A DNA stretch of 64,000 nt from Pseudoflavonifractor capillosus (GCF_016899775.1 NZ_JACJJE010000004.1:50130-114129); one strand, 5' to 3'. Counted from the first letter of the stretch, positions 25,103 to 34,261 are shown. The notes: generated by a model not told the origin, from the letters alone. Numbers and translations are program-made.

Positions 25103-27088
25103 ATGGCACCAAAAAAAGCGAATTACGGAAATGAGTCCATCTCCGCGCTGAAGGGGGCCGACCGGGTGCGGAAGCGCCCGGGGGTCATTTTCGGCTCCGA
25201 CGGCCTGGAGGGCTGTGAGCACGCGGTCTTTGAGATCCTCTCCAACGCCATTGACGAGGCCCGGGAGGGACACGGAAGCCTGATCACCGTCACCCGCTAT
25301 CTGGACAAGTCCATCCAGGTGGAGGACCAGGGCCGGGGCTGTCCGGTGGATTGGAACGAGAACGAACAGAAGTACAACTGGGAGCTGGTGTTCTGCGAAC
25401 TGTACGCCGGCGGCAAATATGGGGGCGACGGGGACAACTACGAGTATTCTCTGGGTCTGAACGGCCTGGGCTCCTGCGCCACCCAGTACGCCAGCGAATA
25501 CTTTGACGCCGCCATCTGGCGGGACGGCTTCAAATACTCCCTCCACTTTGAGAAGGGCGAGAATATCGGCGGCCTGAAGAAGGAGCCCACCGACCGGGGG
25601 AAAAAGACGGGCACCACCATCCGCTGGAAGCCCGACCTGGAGGTCTTTACCGACATCGACATCCCCGTGGACTACTACACCGACGTGCTCAAGCGCCAGG
25701 CGGTGGTCAACGCCGGGGTCACCTTCCGCTTTCGGGAGGAGACCGCCCCTAATAAATTTTCCACCACGGATTTTCAGTATGAGAACGGCATTCTGGACTA
25801 TGTCACCGAGCTGGCCGGGGAGGAGCCCCTCACCCAGCCGGTGTTCTGGCAGACCGAGCGGAAGGGCCGGGACCGGGCGGACAAGCCGGAGTACAAGGTG
25901 AAGCTGTCGGTCTCCTTCTGCTTCTCCAATAAGGTGTCCGTCATCGAGCACTACCACAACTCCTCCTGGCTGGAGCACGGGGGCTCTCCGGAGAAGGCCA
26001 TGAAGTCCGCCTTCGTCTCCGCCATCGACTCCTATTTGAAGCAGCAGGGGAAGTACCAGAAGAACGAGGCCAAGATCACCTTTAACGACATCCAGGACGC
26101 CCTGGTGCTGGTGTCCAACAACTTCTCCACCCAGACCTCCTATGAGAACCAGACCAAGAAGGCCATCAACAACAAGTTCGTTCAGGAGGCCATGACCGAC
26201 TTCCTCCGCTCCCAGCTGGAGGTCTACTTCATCGAGAACCCCTTCGACGCCCAGAAGATCGCCGAACAGGTCCTCATTAACAAGCGCTCCCGAGAGACGG
26301 CGGAGCGCACCCGTCTGAACATCAAAAAGAAGCTCACCGGCTCCATGGACATCTCCAACCGGGTGCAGAAGTTCGTGGACTGCCGCACCAAGGACGTGTC
26401 CAAGCGGGAACTCTACATCGTGGAGGGCGACTCCGCCATGGGGGCGGTCAAGCTCAGCCGGGACGCAGAGTACCAGGGGATCATGCCCGTCCGGGGCAAG
26501 ATTTTGAACTGCCTGAAGGCGGACTACGCCAAGATCTTCAAGAGCGACATCATCACCGACCTGCTGAAGGTGCTGGGCTGCGGGGTGGAGGTGAAGGACA
26601 AGCACGTGAAGGACCTGTCCGCCTTCGACCTGGACAACCTGCGGTGGAACAAGGTGGTCATCTGCACCGACGCCGATGTGGACGGCTTCCAGATCCGCAC
26701 CCTGATCCTCACCATGCTCTACCGTCTGACCCCCACCCTCATCCAGCAGGGGTACGTGTATATCGCCGAGTCCCCCCTGTACGAGATCACCTGCAAGGAG
26801 AAGACCTGGTTTGCCTACTCCGACAAGGAGAAAAACGACATTGTAGCCTCTCTGGAGGGGAAAAAGTACGACATCCAGCGCTCCAAGGGTTTGGGTGAGA
26901 ACGAGCCGGACATGATGTGGCTGACCACCATGAACCCGGAGACCCGGCGGCTCATCAAGGTCATGCCCGAGGATGTGGAGCGCACCGCCCAGATCTTCGA
27001 CCTGCTGCTGGGGGACGACCTCCAGGGCCGGAAAAACCACATCGCAGACAACGGATATAAGTATCTGGAGCTGGCGGATATCTCATAG
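25103..27088 (+). CDS. Type IIA topoisomerase subunit B (ParE/GyrB-like)
   Basis: The ATPase subunit of a second type II topoisomerase. In its 661 residues the GHKL ATPase is marked by RVRKRPGVIFGSDG, EILSNAIDEA (catalytic Glu and Mg-binding Asn, about 47-56) and GGKYGG...LGLNGLG. The transducer follows, then the TOPRIM domain with IVEGDSAMGA (about 442-451) and the CTDADVDG acidic triad (about 520-527). The weak ribosome site GTGAGG precedes ATG 25103. Its partner is the GyrA-like gene at 28511, not directly adjacent. Whether it is topoisomerase IV or a clostridial-specific paralogue is unclear. Confidence 0.9.
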   Translation: MAPKKANYGNESISALKGADRVRKRPGVIFGSDGLEGCEHAVFEILSNAIDEAREGHGSLITVTRYLDKSIQVEDQGRGCPVDWNENEQKYNWELVFCELYAGGKYGGDGDNYEYSLGLNGLGSCATQYASEYFDAAIWRDGFKYSLHFEKGENIGGLKKEPTDRGKKTGTTIRWKPDLEVFTDIDIPVDYYTDVLKRQAVVNAGVTFRFREETAPNKFSTTDFQYENGILDYVTELAGEEPLTQPVFWQTERKGRDRADKPEYKVKLSVSFCFSNKVSVIEHYHNSSWLEHGGSPEKAMKSAFVSAIDSYLKQQGKYQKNEAKITFNDIQDALVLVSNNFSTQTSYENQTKKAINNKFVQEAMTDFLRSQLEVYFIENPFDAQKIAEQVLINKRSRETAERTRLNIKKKLTGSMDISNRVQKFVDCRTKDVSKRELYIVEGDSAMGAVKLSRDAEYQGIMPVRGKILNCLKADYAKIFKSDIITDLLKVLGCGVEVKDKHVKDLSAFDLDNLRWNKVVICTDADVDGFQIRTLILTMLYRLTPTLIQQGYVYIAESPLYEITCKEKTWFAYSDKEKNDIVASLEGKKYDIQRSKGLGENEPDMMWLTTMNPETRRLIKVMPEDVERTAQIFDLLLGDDLQGRKNHIADNGYKYLELADIS

Positions 27089-27124
27089 TACGTTCAATCT
27101 TTAGGCATGCAAAAGGAGAGAACC

Positions 27125-27531
27125 ATGAGGCATAAATTTTGGCCGGCTCTGTCTGTGCTGCTGGCCCTGGCGTGCGTTTTTTATGGCAGCGGGGAGAGAC
27201 GCCTTATCAGGTTGACGATCTGCGGCTCCAGGGTATGCTGCAAGCCCGTGCGCGCTTTTTAGATTATCTGAATTATGGGGATGAAGGCGATTACTGGTAC
27301 GGAGCAGCGGAATTTCAGACAATGGTTAATGCAGCCAAGTTGGAAAACCTCAACGGCCAGATTGATGCCAATGCGGTGATGGGTGTTCTGGTCTATGAAT
27401 CGGAGCAGGCGAAGCCTTATCTGGTCGAATTGTGCGGCGCCTTGGAGACGTGTATCGCTGATCCGGACAATACTGCACAGTGGGAGATTTCTATGAACGA
27501 ATTGCGACACTTGCTGGAAGAGGGCGCCTGA
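27125..27531 (+). pseudogene. Secreted small protein broken by a frameshift in a T run
   Basis: From an ATG at 27125, with an AAAGGAGAG site, the frame encodes a signal-peptide-like start (MRHKFWPALSVLLALACVF) and then stops after 45 codons. The downstream -1 frame carries a well-formed soluble sequence (YQVDDLRLQGMLQARARFLDY and on, to 27531). One extra T in the run of six at 27174-27179 would join the two into a protein of about 135 residues. Either a sequencing error, a phase-variable tract or a broken gene. No family recognised. Confidence 0.65.
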
Positions 27532-27551
27532 CGGCGCAGAGGGGAGCGGAT

Positions 27552-28025
27552 ATGACAGCCGTTGAGATCAACGAACGGGGCCCGGAATTGATTGCCCAGC
27601 TGCTTATCATATGGGAGTGGTCGGTCCAGGCCACTCACACCTTCCTGTCAGGGGAGGAGATTGCCAAAATCAAGCCCTACGTGCCCCAAGCGCTGGAGCA
27701 GGTCCCCCACCTGATCGTCCTGGAAGACGAGGGCGGAGCGCCGGCGGCCTTTATGGGAATCGGGGAGCAGAAGCTGGAGATGCTGTTTCTGGCCCCGGAG
27801 GCCCGGGGGAAAGGATACGGAAAGCGCCTGCTTCAATATGGGTTTGATCGGTACGCGGTCCAGGAAGTGACGGTGAACGAGCAGAATCCCCAGGCCATCG
27901 GATTTTATGAGCACATGGGATTTCAGACCTACCGGCGCACGGAGCGGGACGAGCAGGGCGGGCCGTATCCGCTGCTGTATATGCGGCGCGTGTTGCCGGA
28001 CGTTTCATCTGAGGGACGGTTTTAG
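27552..28025 (+). CDS. GNAT-family N-acetyltransferase
   Basis: A 157-residue acetyltransferase: beta-4 and acetyl-CoA loop MLFLAPEARGKGYGKRLLQYG (part) and the C-terminal NEQNPQAIGFYEHMGFQTYRR. The ATG at 27552 follows GAGGGGAG; the open frame reaches further up, but that part overlaps the previous gene. Its substrate is unknown. It sits between the two topoisomerase subunit genes. Confidence 0.88.
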   Translation: MTAVEINERGPELIAQLLIIWEWSVQATHTFLSGEEIAKIKPYVPQALEQVPHLIVLEDEGGAPAAFMGIGEQKLEMLFLAPEARGKGYGKRLLQYGFDRYAVQEVTVNEQNPQAIGFYEHMGFQTYRRTERDEQGGPYPLLYMRRVLPDVSSEGRF

Positions 28026-28510
28026 GGGGACGTTTCGCTCCCCATACGGTGCTTTTCGCAGGGGCCGGCCCCAGATCAGCCCGCGGGCGGCCCAGTGTGC
28101 CGCCCCTACGACCTCATCCGCCTCGCTGCGCTCGGCACTTGCCCCTACCCCTTTTGTCCCTTTGGGACATTTCCCCCTGACAGGAGGAATCGGCCTAAAG
28201 GGGAAGGCACGGGCGGGTCACGGACCCGCCCCTACGGCGGGAATTTAGACCGGCCACTCAGATTTTGCGCGCCGGAAATATTTGCTCGACCGAAGGGGTA
28301 ACTCCTGTAATGGGGGACCGGGGGTAAGCGGTCCTATGGGCACGAAGTGCCCGTCGGCCGCGTCCCCCGGCGATCCTTTGGTTTCTTTCCCATCGCTGGG
28401 AAAGAAACTCGCCCCGCAGGGCGAAATCCCCTGCAAGAGATGAGATATGTTCCATTTGATTGATATAATGATATAAAAAGTGTATGGATGAAGAATAAGG
28501 ACGGAATGTA
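28026..28510. repeat. Gene-free repeat region before the parC-like gene
   Basis: No gene is seen in about 485 bases. It contains palindromic GGGCGG...CCGCCCCTAC copies at 28078-28107 and 28214-28236, an inverted copy of the GATGAGG/GGGGGAA repeat at 28108-28204, and a stretch at 28378-28435 (GGGAAAGAAACTCGCC...GGCGAAAT) related to modules at 23.6 and 59.1 kb. The last 60 bases are AT-rich and may hold the promoter. Confidence 0.7.
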
Positions 28511-30757
28511 ATGCCAAAGAAGAAACAACCCAACGACAAAAAGCCAAAAGTGGAAAACTCCAACGTGATGGGCCTCCACGCCGAGGTGCTGGAGCAGCCC
28601 ATCACCGAGACGCTGGAACTAAACTACATGCCCTACGCCATGAGCGTCATCGTCTCCCGGGCCATCCCGGAGATCGACGGCTTCAAGCCCAGCCACCGGA
28701 AGCTGCTGTACACCATGTACGATATGGGCCTGCTGAACAAGCCCCGCACCAAGTCGGCCAACGTGGTGGGGGCCACCATGAAGTTAAACCCCCACGGGGA
28801 CGCGGCCATCTACGACACCATGGTACGCCTCAGCCGGGGCTACGGGGCCCTGCTCCACCCCTTTGTGGACAGCAAGGGCAACTTCGGCAAGGTGTACTCC
28901 CGGGACATGGCCTGGGCGGCCAGCCGGTACACCGAGGTGCGGCTGGACCCCATCTGTGCCGAGCTGTTCCGGGACATCGACCAGGACACGGTGGACTTTG
29001 TGGACAACTACGACGGCAAGCTGAAGGAGCCCTCCCTGCTGCCCACCACCTTCCCCAACGTACTGGTGTCCGCCAACCAGGGCATCGCCGTGGGCATGGC
29101 CAGCAATGTGTGCGGGTTTAACCTGGGGGAGGTGTGCGACACCACCATCGCCTATCTGAAGAACCCGGACTGCGACATCATGGCCACCCTGAAGGCCCCC
29201 GACCTGCCCACCGGGGGCGAGCTGATCTACGACCCGGCGGCCCTGGGGGAGATCTACCGCACCGGCCGGGGCTCCTTTAAGGTCCGGGCCAAATGGCGGT
29301 ATGTGAAGGAAGAGAACCTGATCGAGGTCTACGAGATCCCCTACTCCACCACCTCGGAGGCCATTATGGACAAGGTGGCCGAGCTGGTGAAGGCGGGGAA
29401 GATCAAAGAGATCGCCGACATGCGGGACGAGACCGACCTGACCGGCCTGAAACTGGCCATCGACTTAAAGCGGGGCACCGACCCGGACAAGCTCATGGCC
29501 AAGCTGTTCCGCATGACCCCCCTCCAGGACAGCCAGTCCTGCAACTTCAACATCCTCATCGCCGGCATGCCCCGGGTGATGGGGGTGCGGGAAATCCTGG
29601 AGGAGTGGACCGCCTGGCGTGCTGAATCCGTGCGGCGGCGGGTCTACTTCAACATGAAGAAGAAGCAGGACAAGCTGCACCTCCTGAAGGGCCTCCAGCG
29701 CATCCTTCTGGACATCGACCGGGCCATAAAGATCATCCGTGAGACCGAGGAGGACGCGGAGGTGGTGCCCAACCTGATGATCGGGTTCGGCATCGACCAG
29801 GTCCAGGCGGAGTACGTGGCGGACATCCGCCTGCGGAACATCAATAAGGAGTATATCCTCAAGCGCACCCAGGAGGTGGACGCCCTGGAGGCGGAGATCG
29901 CCGACCTGGAGGTCACCGTCAACGACCCCAAGCGCATCCGGAAGATCATCATGGACGAGCTCACCCAGGTGAAGAAGAAGTACGCCGTTCCCCGCCGCAC
30001 GGAGATCCTCTATGACTACCAGGCCGACGAGGACCAGGGGGAGGAGGACGAGACCCCGGACTACCCGGTGAATCTGTTCCTCTCCCAGGAGGGGTACTTC
30101 AAAAAGATCACCCCCCAGTCCCTGCGGATGGCCAGCGACCAGAAGTACAAGGAGGGAGACGGCCCCTGGCTCAGCTGGGAGGGCACCAACCGGGACGAGC
30201 TGCTGGTGTTCACCGACAAGCAGCAGTGCTACAAGACCCGCATGTCCGACTTCGACGACTCCAAGGCCAGCGTCCTGGGCGACTACCTGCCCACCAAGCT
30301 GGCCATGGACCCGGAGGAGCGGGTGGTGTGGGCCTGCATCCCCGGGGACTACTCCGGGCAGCTGCTGTTTGTCTTTGCCAACGGCAAGGTGGCGCGGGTG
30401 GAGCTGGCCGCCTACCAGACCCAGACCCGCCGGAAGAAGCTTACCGGGGCCTACTCCGACAAGGCGCCCCTGGCGGCGGCCTTCCTGGTGCGGGAGGACT
30501 TCGAGCTGGCGGTCTACTCCAGCGACGGCCGGTGCATGGTGTTCCACACCGCCCTCCTGGCCCCCAAGACCACCCGCACCACCCAGGGGGTCAATGTGAT
30601 GACCCTGAAGCCCAAGCGGGTGGTGGAGAAGGCCCTGCCTCTTGGAGAGACGGCCATCGTCAACGCCGCCCGGTACCGGGCCCGGAGCCTGCCGGTGGCC
30701 GGCGCCCTCCTGAAGGAGGAGGACCGGGGGGAGAAGCAGATGTCCCTGCTGGAGTAG
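28511..30757 (+). CDS. Type IIA topoisomerase subunit A (ParC/GyrA-like)
   Basis: The DNA breaking subunit that pairs with the product of 25103. In 748 residues: the winged helix with YAMSVIVSRAIPEIDGFKPS, the quinolone-region helix NPHGDAAIYDTM, and AASRYTEVRL with the catalytic tyrosine (about residue 140). The tower and coiled coil follow, then a beta-propeller C-terminal domain lacking a GyrA box that I can find. The family Ser that binds quinolone through a metal-water bridge is Ala here; the Asp four residues on is kept. ATG 28511 is followed by a lysine-rich tail typical of this paralogue. Confidence 0.9.
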   Translation: MPKKKQPNDKKPKVENSNVMGLHAEVLEQPITETLELNYMPYAMSVIVSRAIPEIDGFKPSHRKLLYTMYDMGLLNKPRTKSANVVGATMKLNPHGDAAIYDTMVRLSRGYGALLHPFVDSKGNFGKVYSRDMAWAASRYTEVRLDPICAELFRDIDQDTVDFVDNYDGKLKEPSLLPTTFPNVLVSANQGIAVGMASNVCGFNLGEVCDTTIAYLKNPDCDIMATLKAPDLPTGGELIYDPAALGEIYRTGRGSFKVRAKWRYVKEENLIEVYEIPYSTTSEAIMDKVAELVKAGKIKEIADMRDETDLTGLKLAIDLKRGTDPDKLMAKLFRMTPLQDSQSCNFNILIAGMPRVMGVREILEEWTAWRAESVRRRVYFNMKKKQDKLHLLKGLQRILLDIDRAIKIIRETEEDAEVVPNLMIGFGIDQVQAEYVADIRLRNINKEYILKRTQEVDALEAEIADLEVTVNDPKRIRKIIMDELTQVKKKYAVPRRTEILYDYQADEDQGEEDETPDYPVNLFLSQEGYFKKITPQSLRMASDQKYKEGDGPWLSWEGTNRDELLVFTDKQQCYKTRMSDFDDSKASVLGDYLPTKLAMDPEERVVWACIPGDYSGQLLFVFANGKVARVELAAYQTQTRRKKLTGAYSDKAPLAAAFLVREDFELAVYSSDGRCMVFHTALLAPKTTRTTQGVNVMTLKPKRVVEKALPLGETAIVNAARYRARSLPVAGALLKEEDRGEKQMSLLE

Positions 30758-30845
30758 TAAGGAGTAGGACTCTCTGCTCTGCAGAACATAGAATCGGAAG
30801 GAGCGGGTTATTTGCCCGCAGGATGGAAAGGAAGAAGAAAATTTT

Positions 30846-31727
30846 ATGAGTGCACTGAAAAAAGTGGATTGGAAGCGGACCGCTTCCGCCTATTTCTGGA
30901 TCACGGTGGGGTCGATCCTGTACGGCTTTGCCTTTGACTGGTTCTATACCCCCAACCTCATCGGCTATGGCGGCATTACCGGCGTGGGCCAGGTGGTCAA
31001 CGCCTTTATCCCCGCCATCCCCATCGGTATGTTTGTGCTGGTCATCAACATCCCCCTGTTTATCCTGGGGTGGAAGTTCATCGGCGGCCATCTGCTGGTC
31101 ACCTCCCTGTACTCCATGGTGGTGTCCTCTGTGGCGGTGGACGCCTTTGCCCTGATCATCGACTTTCAGCCCATGGACCAGATGCTGGCCGCGGTGTGCG
31201 GCGGCGCGCTGATCGGGCTGTCCCTGGGCATCATCTTTGCCAAAGGGGCCACCACCGGCGGCACCGATCTGATCGCCCGGCTGGTGAAGCTGAAGCTGCC
31301 CTGGATTTCCATGGGGAATATGCTGCTGGTCATCGACACGGCGGTGGTGGTGCTGGTGGCCCTGGCCTTCGGCAACCTGACCACCGCTCTGTACGGCTTC
31401 ATTGCCCAGGTGGTGTGCGCCTATGTCACCGACATGGTGCTCTACGGCCTGGACACCGCCAAGGTGGCCTACATCATCAGCGAGAAGGCCCATGAGATCT
31501 CCGACTCCATTGTGGGCCAGATGGACCGGGGCGTCACCGTCCTGCCGGGAAAGGGCGCCTACTCGGGGGAGAACAAGCTGGTGCTCATGTGCGCCTTCAA
31601 GCAGAAGGAGATCGTGAATCTGAAGGAGATCATCTTTGAGATCGACCCCAAGGCATTCATCATTGTGTGCGACGCCCACGAGGTGACGGGCAACGGCTTC
31701 AAGACCTATCAGAAGAACGACATCTGA
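30846..31727 (+). CDS. YitT-family membrane protein
   Basis: A 293-residue protein with five to six membrane helices in a DUF161 domain (about 15-190; GGITGVGQVVNAF and GATTGGTDLIARLVK are the duplicated signature) and a cytoplasmic DUF2179 domain (about 215-285, VLPGKGAYSGENKLVLMC). The family is common in Firmicutes and of unsettled function. It lies 88 bases after the topoisomerase gene and just before a lipoprotein gene. Confidence 0.9.
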   Translation: MSALKKVDWKRTASAYFWITVGSILYGFAFDWFYTPNLIGYGGITGVGQVVNAFIPAIPIGMFVLVINIPLFILGWKFIGGHLLVTSLYSMVVSSVAVDAFALIIDFQPMDQMLAAVCGGALIGLSLGIIFAKGATTGGTDLIARLVKLKLPWISMGNMLLVIDTAVVVLVALAFGNLTTALYGFIAQVVCAYVTDMVLYGLDTAKVAYIISEKAHEISDSIVGQMDRGVTVLPGKGAYSGENKLVLMCAFKQKEIVNLKEIIFEIDPKAFIIVCDAHEVTGNGFKTYQKNDI

Positions 31728-31784
31728 TCCCCTCCCTGAAAGGAGCGCGGGGACGGAACCGGACGGAGGAAGGAGGACCCTGGG

Positions 31785-32876
31785 ATGAAACGATGGCTCT
31801 GCGGCGCGCTGGCCGCCCTGATGGCGCTGACCACCGGGTGCTCCGCCATCCTGAATCGGGACTACACCAGCGTGACGCCCCACAGCGCCACGCCGCAGGC
31901 CGATGGGGAGAGCAACACCATCCGGGTGGGGAGCTATCAGGAGCTGGTGAACGCCCTGATCTACCTCATCGGCCGGGGAACCGAGGGGGGAGCCATCCGC
32001 TTTGACGGCGGGGACAGCGACGAGACGGCGATCCAGCAGATGCTGGACGAGGCCTGTCTGGAGGTGGTCCAGGAGGACCCCCTGGGGGCCTATGCGGTGG
32101 AGTACATCAAGTACAGCGTCACCCCCATCGTGGGCAGCTATGAGGCGAATGTACAGATCACCTACCGCCGCACCCGGGAGCAGGTGGCTGCCATTGTGGA
32201 CGCCACCGGCACCGCCGCCATCCGCAGCGAGCTCAGCGAGGCCCTCTCGGACTTCTCCAGCGAAGTGGTGCTGCGCATCAGCTACTTTGAGGAGGACAGC
32301 GAGTACATCCGGCAGCTGATGCGGGAGGCATACCTGTCCAATCCGGCCTCCGCCCTGGATTTCCCGGACGCCCAGATCACCATGTACCCGGAGACGGGAC
32401 AGCGGCGGATCGTGGAGGTGCTGCTCACCTACCACCAGTCCCGCCAGACCCTGGAGAGCCGGCGCAACTCCCTTCAGCGGGAGGCGGACCGCCTGCTGAC
32501 CCAGGCGGGCGTCCAGGAGGATGTGCTCTCCCAGCTGGTCCGGCTGGTGCGCCAGACCTGCTCCTATCAGGAGGGGGGCGGCTCCACCGCCTACGACGCG
32601 CTGCTGGAGGGGACGGCCGACAGCCAGGGGATGGCCCTGGCCCTGGCCCTGCTGTGCCAGAGGACCCAGCCCGCCCTCTCCTGCACGGTGGTGGACGGCC
32701 AGTGGAACGGGGTTTCCCACCTGTGGAATGTGGTCCAGACCGCCGGCGGCTACCGGCACGTGGATCTGACCCAGTCGGGGGAGGTCGTCTTCCGCACCGA
32801 CCAGGAGATGGCCGAGGCAGGCTATACCTGGGACAGCGAGCGGGTGCCGGTGTGCGCGGCGGAAGAAGAGACGTAA
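31785..32876 (+). CDS. Lipoprotein with transglutaminase-like domain lacking the catalytic cysteine
   Basis: A 363-residue exported lipoprotein: signal peptide with lipobox LTTGC (lipid-bearing Cys 19). The C-terminal third is transglutaminase-like. The helix that normally starts with Cys reads GTADSQGMALALALL, with Ser or Asp where Cys should be; the later SHLWNVVQTAGGYRHVDLT keeps His and Asp. It is therefore probably a binding or structural form rather than a protease. The ATG follows GGAAGGAGG. It is likely co-transcribed with yitT and ends in a strong terminator. Confidence 0.82.
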   Translation: MKRWLCGALAALMALTTGCSAILNRDYTSVTPHSATPQADGESNTIRVGSYQELVNALIYLIGRGTEGGAIRFDGGDSDETAIQQMLDEACLEVVQEDPLGAYAVEYIKYSVTPIVGSYEANVQITYRRTREQVAAIVDATGTAAIRSELSEALSDFSSEVVLRISYFEEDSEYIRQLMREAYLSNPASALDFPDAQITMYPETGQRRIVEVLLTYHQSRQTLESRRNSLQREADRLLTQAGVQEDVLSQLVRLVRQTCSYQEGGGSTAYDALLEGTADSQGMALALALLCQRTQPALSCTVVDGQWNGVSHLWNVVQTAGGYRHVDLTQSGEVVFRTDQEMAEAGYTWDSERVPVCAAEEET

Positions 32877-32889
32877 CAATCATAAAAAT

Positions 32890-32914
32890 AGGAGTTCCTG
32901 AGACAGGAACTCCT
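32890..32914 (+). terminator. Terminator palindrome, first copy
   Basis: AGGAGTTCCTG and its inverse around GAA/GAC-type loop; 25 bases. The same 25 bases recur at 33135-33159 on the other side of the inserted element, with one difference. Confidence 0.8.
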
Positions 32915-33134
32915 CAGGCTGTCAAAAAAGTCCAAGGACTTTTCCGACAGCCTGAAAAATGCCGTTACTTTCCCGCCGTTCAACGGCGGAAAAGTCCTCG
33001 CTGCGCTCGCTGAACGCCTTGCCCTGCAAGGCATTCAGGGCATTTGATCCCACTCGAGGCGGGCTGCCGCCCCCTCGAGCTCCCCCGCCAATACTCGGGC
33101 GGATTCGTCTAAACAGAGGTTTTTCGACAAACTG
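32915..33134 (-). mobile_element. 220-bp MITE-like element flanked by a duplicated terminator
   Basis: Exactly 220 bases between two copies of a 25-base palindromic terminator. Its ends form an imperfect inverted repeat: CAGGCTGTCAAAAAAG at the left and the inverse of CAGTTTGTCGAAAAAC at the right. The core matches 35541-35760 in opposite orientation and 20317-20447. It encodes no protein; the CAGGCTGTC end is itself part of a hairpin. It fills the gap between two convergent genes. Confidence 0.75.
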
Positions 33135-33168
33135 AGGAGTTCCTGAAACAGGAACTCCTATTTTTTAC
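33135..33168. terminator. Terminator palindrome, second copy
   Basis: Same 25-base palindrome as 32890-32914 followed by ATTTTTT. It is the copy that keeps the T run. Confidence 0.8.
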
Positions 33169-33181
33169 GGTATAAAAGCAA

Positions 33182-34261
33182 TTACCCCACGCTGATGCCC
33201 ATGCGTCGGGCCACCTCCAGCATGCCGTGGCCCTCGGGGACCAGGCGGCTCTTGCCGGCGATGTCCTTGAGCTTGTTCTCGCCCACGTGGTTGTTTTTCA
33301 TGGCCACGGTGATGCCGTAGTTGCCGTCCTCCACCATCTTGGCGGCGTAGGAGCCGAACTGGGTGGCCAGCACCCGGTCGTAGGGAGAGGGGCTGCCGCC
33401 CCGCTGCATGTGGCCGGGGACGCAGATACGGGTCTCGATGCCGGTGAGCTCCTCGATCTCCTTGGCGATGCGGTTGGTGGCGGTGGTGTAGCCCTGCTCG
33501 GCCCGCTTGGCCATCCGCTCCTTCTTCTTCATGCGGGCCTCTTTCACATCGTAGACCCCCTCGGCCACCGCCAGAATGGAGAAGCGCTTGCCCTGGGCGG
33601 CCCGCTTCTCAATGGCGGCGCACACGTTCTCAATGGAGTAGGGCAGCTCGGGAATGAGGATGATGTCCGCCCCGCCGGCGATGCCCGCGTAGAGGGTGAG
33701 CCAGCCGGCCTTGTTGCCCATAAGCTCCACCACCATGCAGCGGCTGTGGCTGCCGGCGGTGGTGTGCACCCGGTCGATGGCCTCGGTGGCGATCTCCATG
33801 GCGGAGTGGAAGCCGAAGGTCACGTCGGTGCCGAAGATGTCGTTGTCGATGGTCTTGGGCAGGCCGATGATGTTCAGCCCCTCCTCGGCGAGCAGGTTGG
33901 CCGTCTTATGGGTGCCGTTGCCCCCCAGGCACAGGAGGCAGTCCAGCTTCATCTCGGCGTAGTTCTTCTTCATGGCCTCCACCTTGTCGATGTGGTCCTC
34001 GCCCACCACCCGCATGAGCTTGAAGGGGGTGCGCTTGGTGCCCAGGATGGTGCCGCCCACCGTCAGGATGCCGGAGAACTCGCTGGGCTGCATCACCCGC
34101 CAGTCCCCGTTGATCAGGCCGGAGTAGCCGTTGGAGATGCCGATGATCTCCACATGGTCCTCGCCCAGGCGCTGATAGAGGGCCTTGGCCACCCCCCGCA
34201 GAGTGGCGTTCAGCCCCGGGCAGTCGCCCCCCGAGGTCAGGATACCCACACGTTTTTTCAT
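33182..34261 (-). CDS. pfkA: 6-Phosphofructokinase
   Basis: Phosphorylates fructose 6-phosphate in glycolysis. The 359-residue protein has the start VGILTSGGDCPGLNA, the phosphate-donor loop LGGNGTHKTANLL (about 112-124), PKTIDNDI (about 135-142) with the catalytic Asp, and PGHMQRGGSPSPYDR near the C-terminus. Gly at the position equivalent to E. coli Gly104 suggests ATP use, but Lys in PKTIDND is the feature of pyrophosphate enzymes, and Asn replaces the Asp103 that binds Mg in E. coli. The donor therefore needs testing. AAAGGAGG precedes ATG 34261. Confidence 0.9.
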   Translation of the reverse strand: MKKRVGILTSGGDCPGLNATLRGVAKALYQRLGEDHVEIIGISNGYSGLINGDWRVMQPSEFSGILTVGGTILGTKRTPFKLMRVVGEDHIDKVEAMKKNYAEMKLDCLLCLGGNGTHKTANLLAEEGLNIIGLPKTIDNDIFGTDVTFGFHSAMEIATEAIDRVHTTAGSHSRCMVVELMGNKAGWLTLYAGIAGGADIILIPELPYSIENVCAAIEKRAAQGKRFSILAVAEGVYDVKEARMKKKERMAKRAEQGYTTATNRIAKEIEELTGIETRICVPGHMQRGGSPSPYDRVLATQFGSYAAKMVEDGNYGITVAMKNNHVGENKLKDIAGKSRLVPEGHGMLEVARRMGISVG

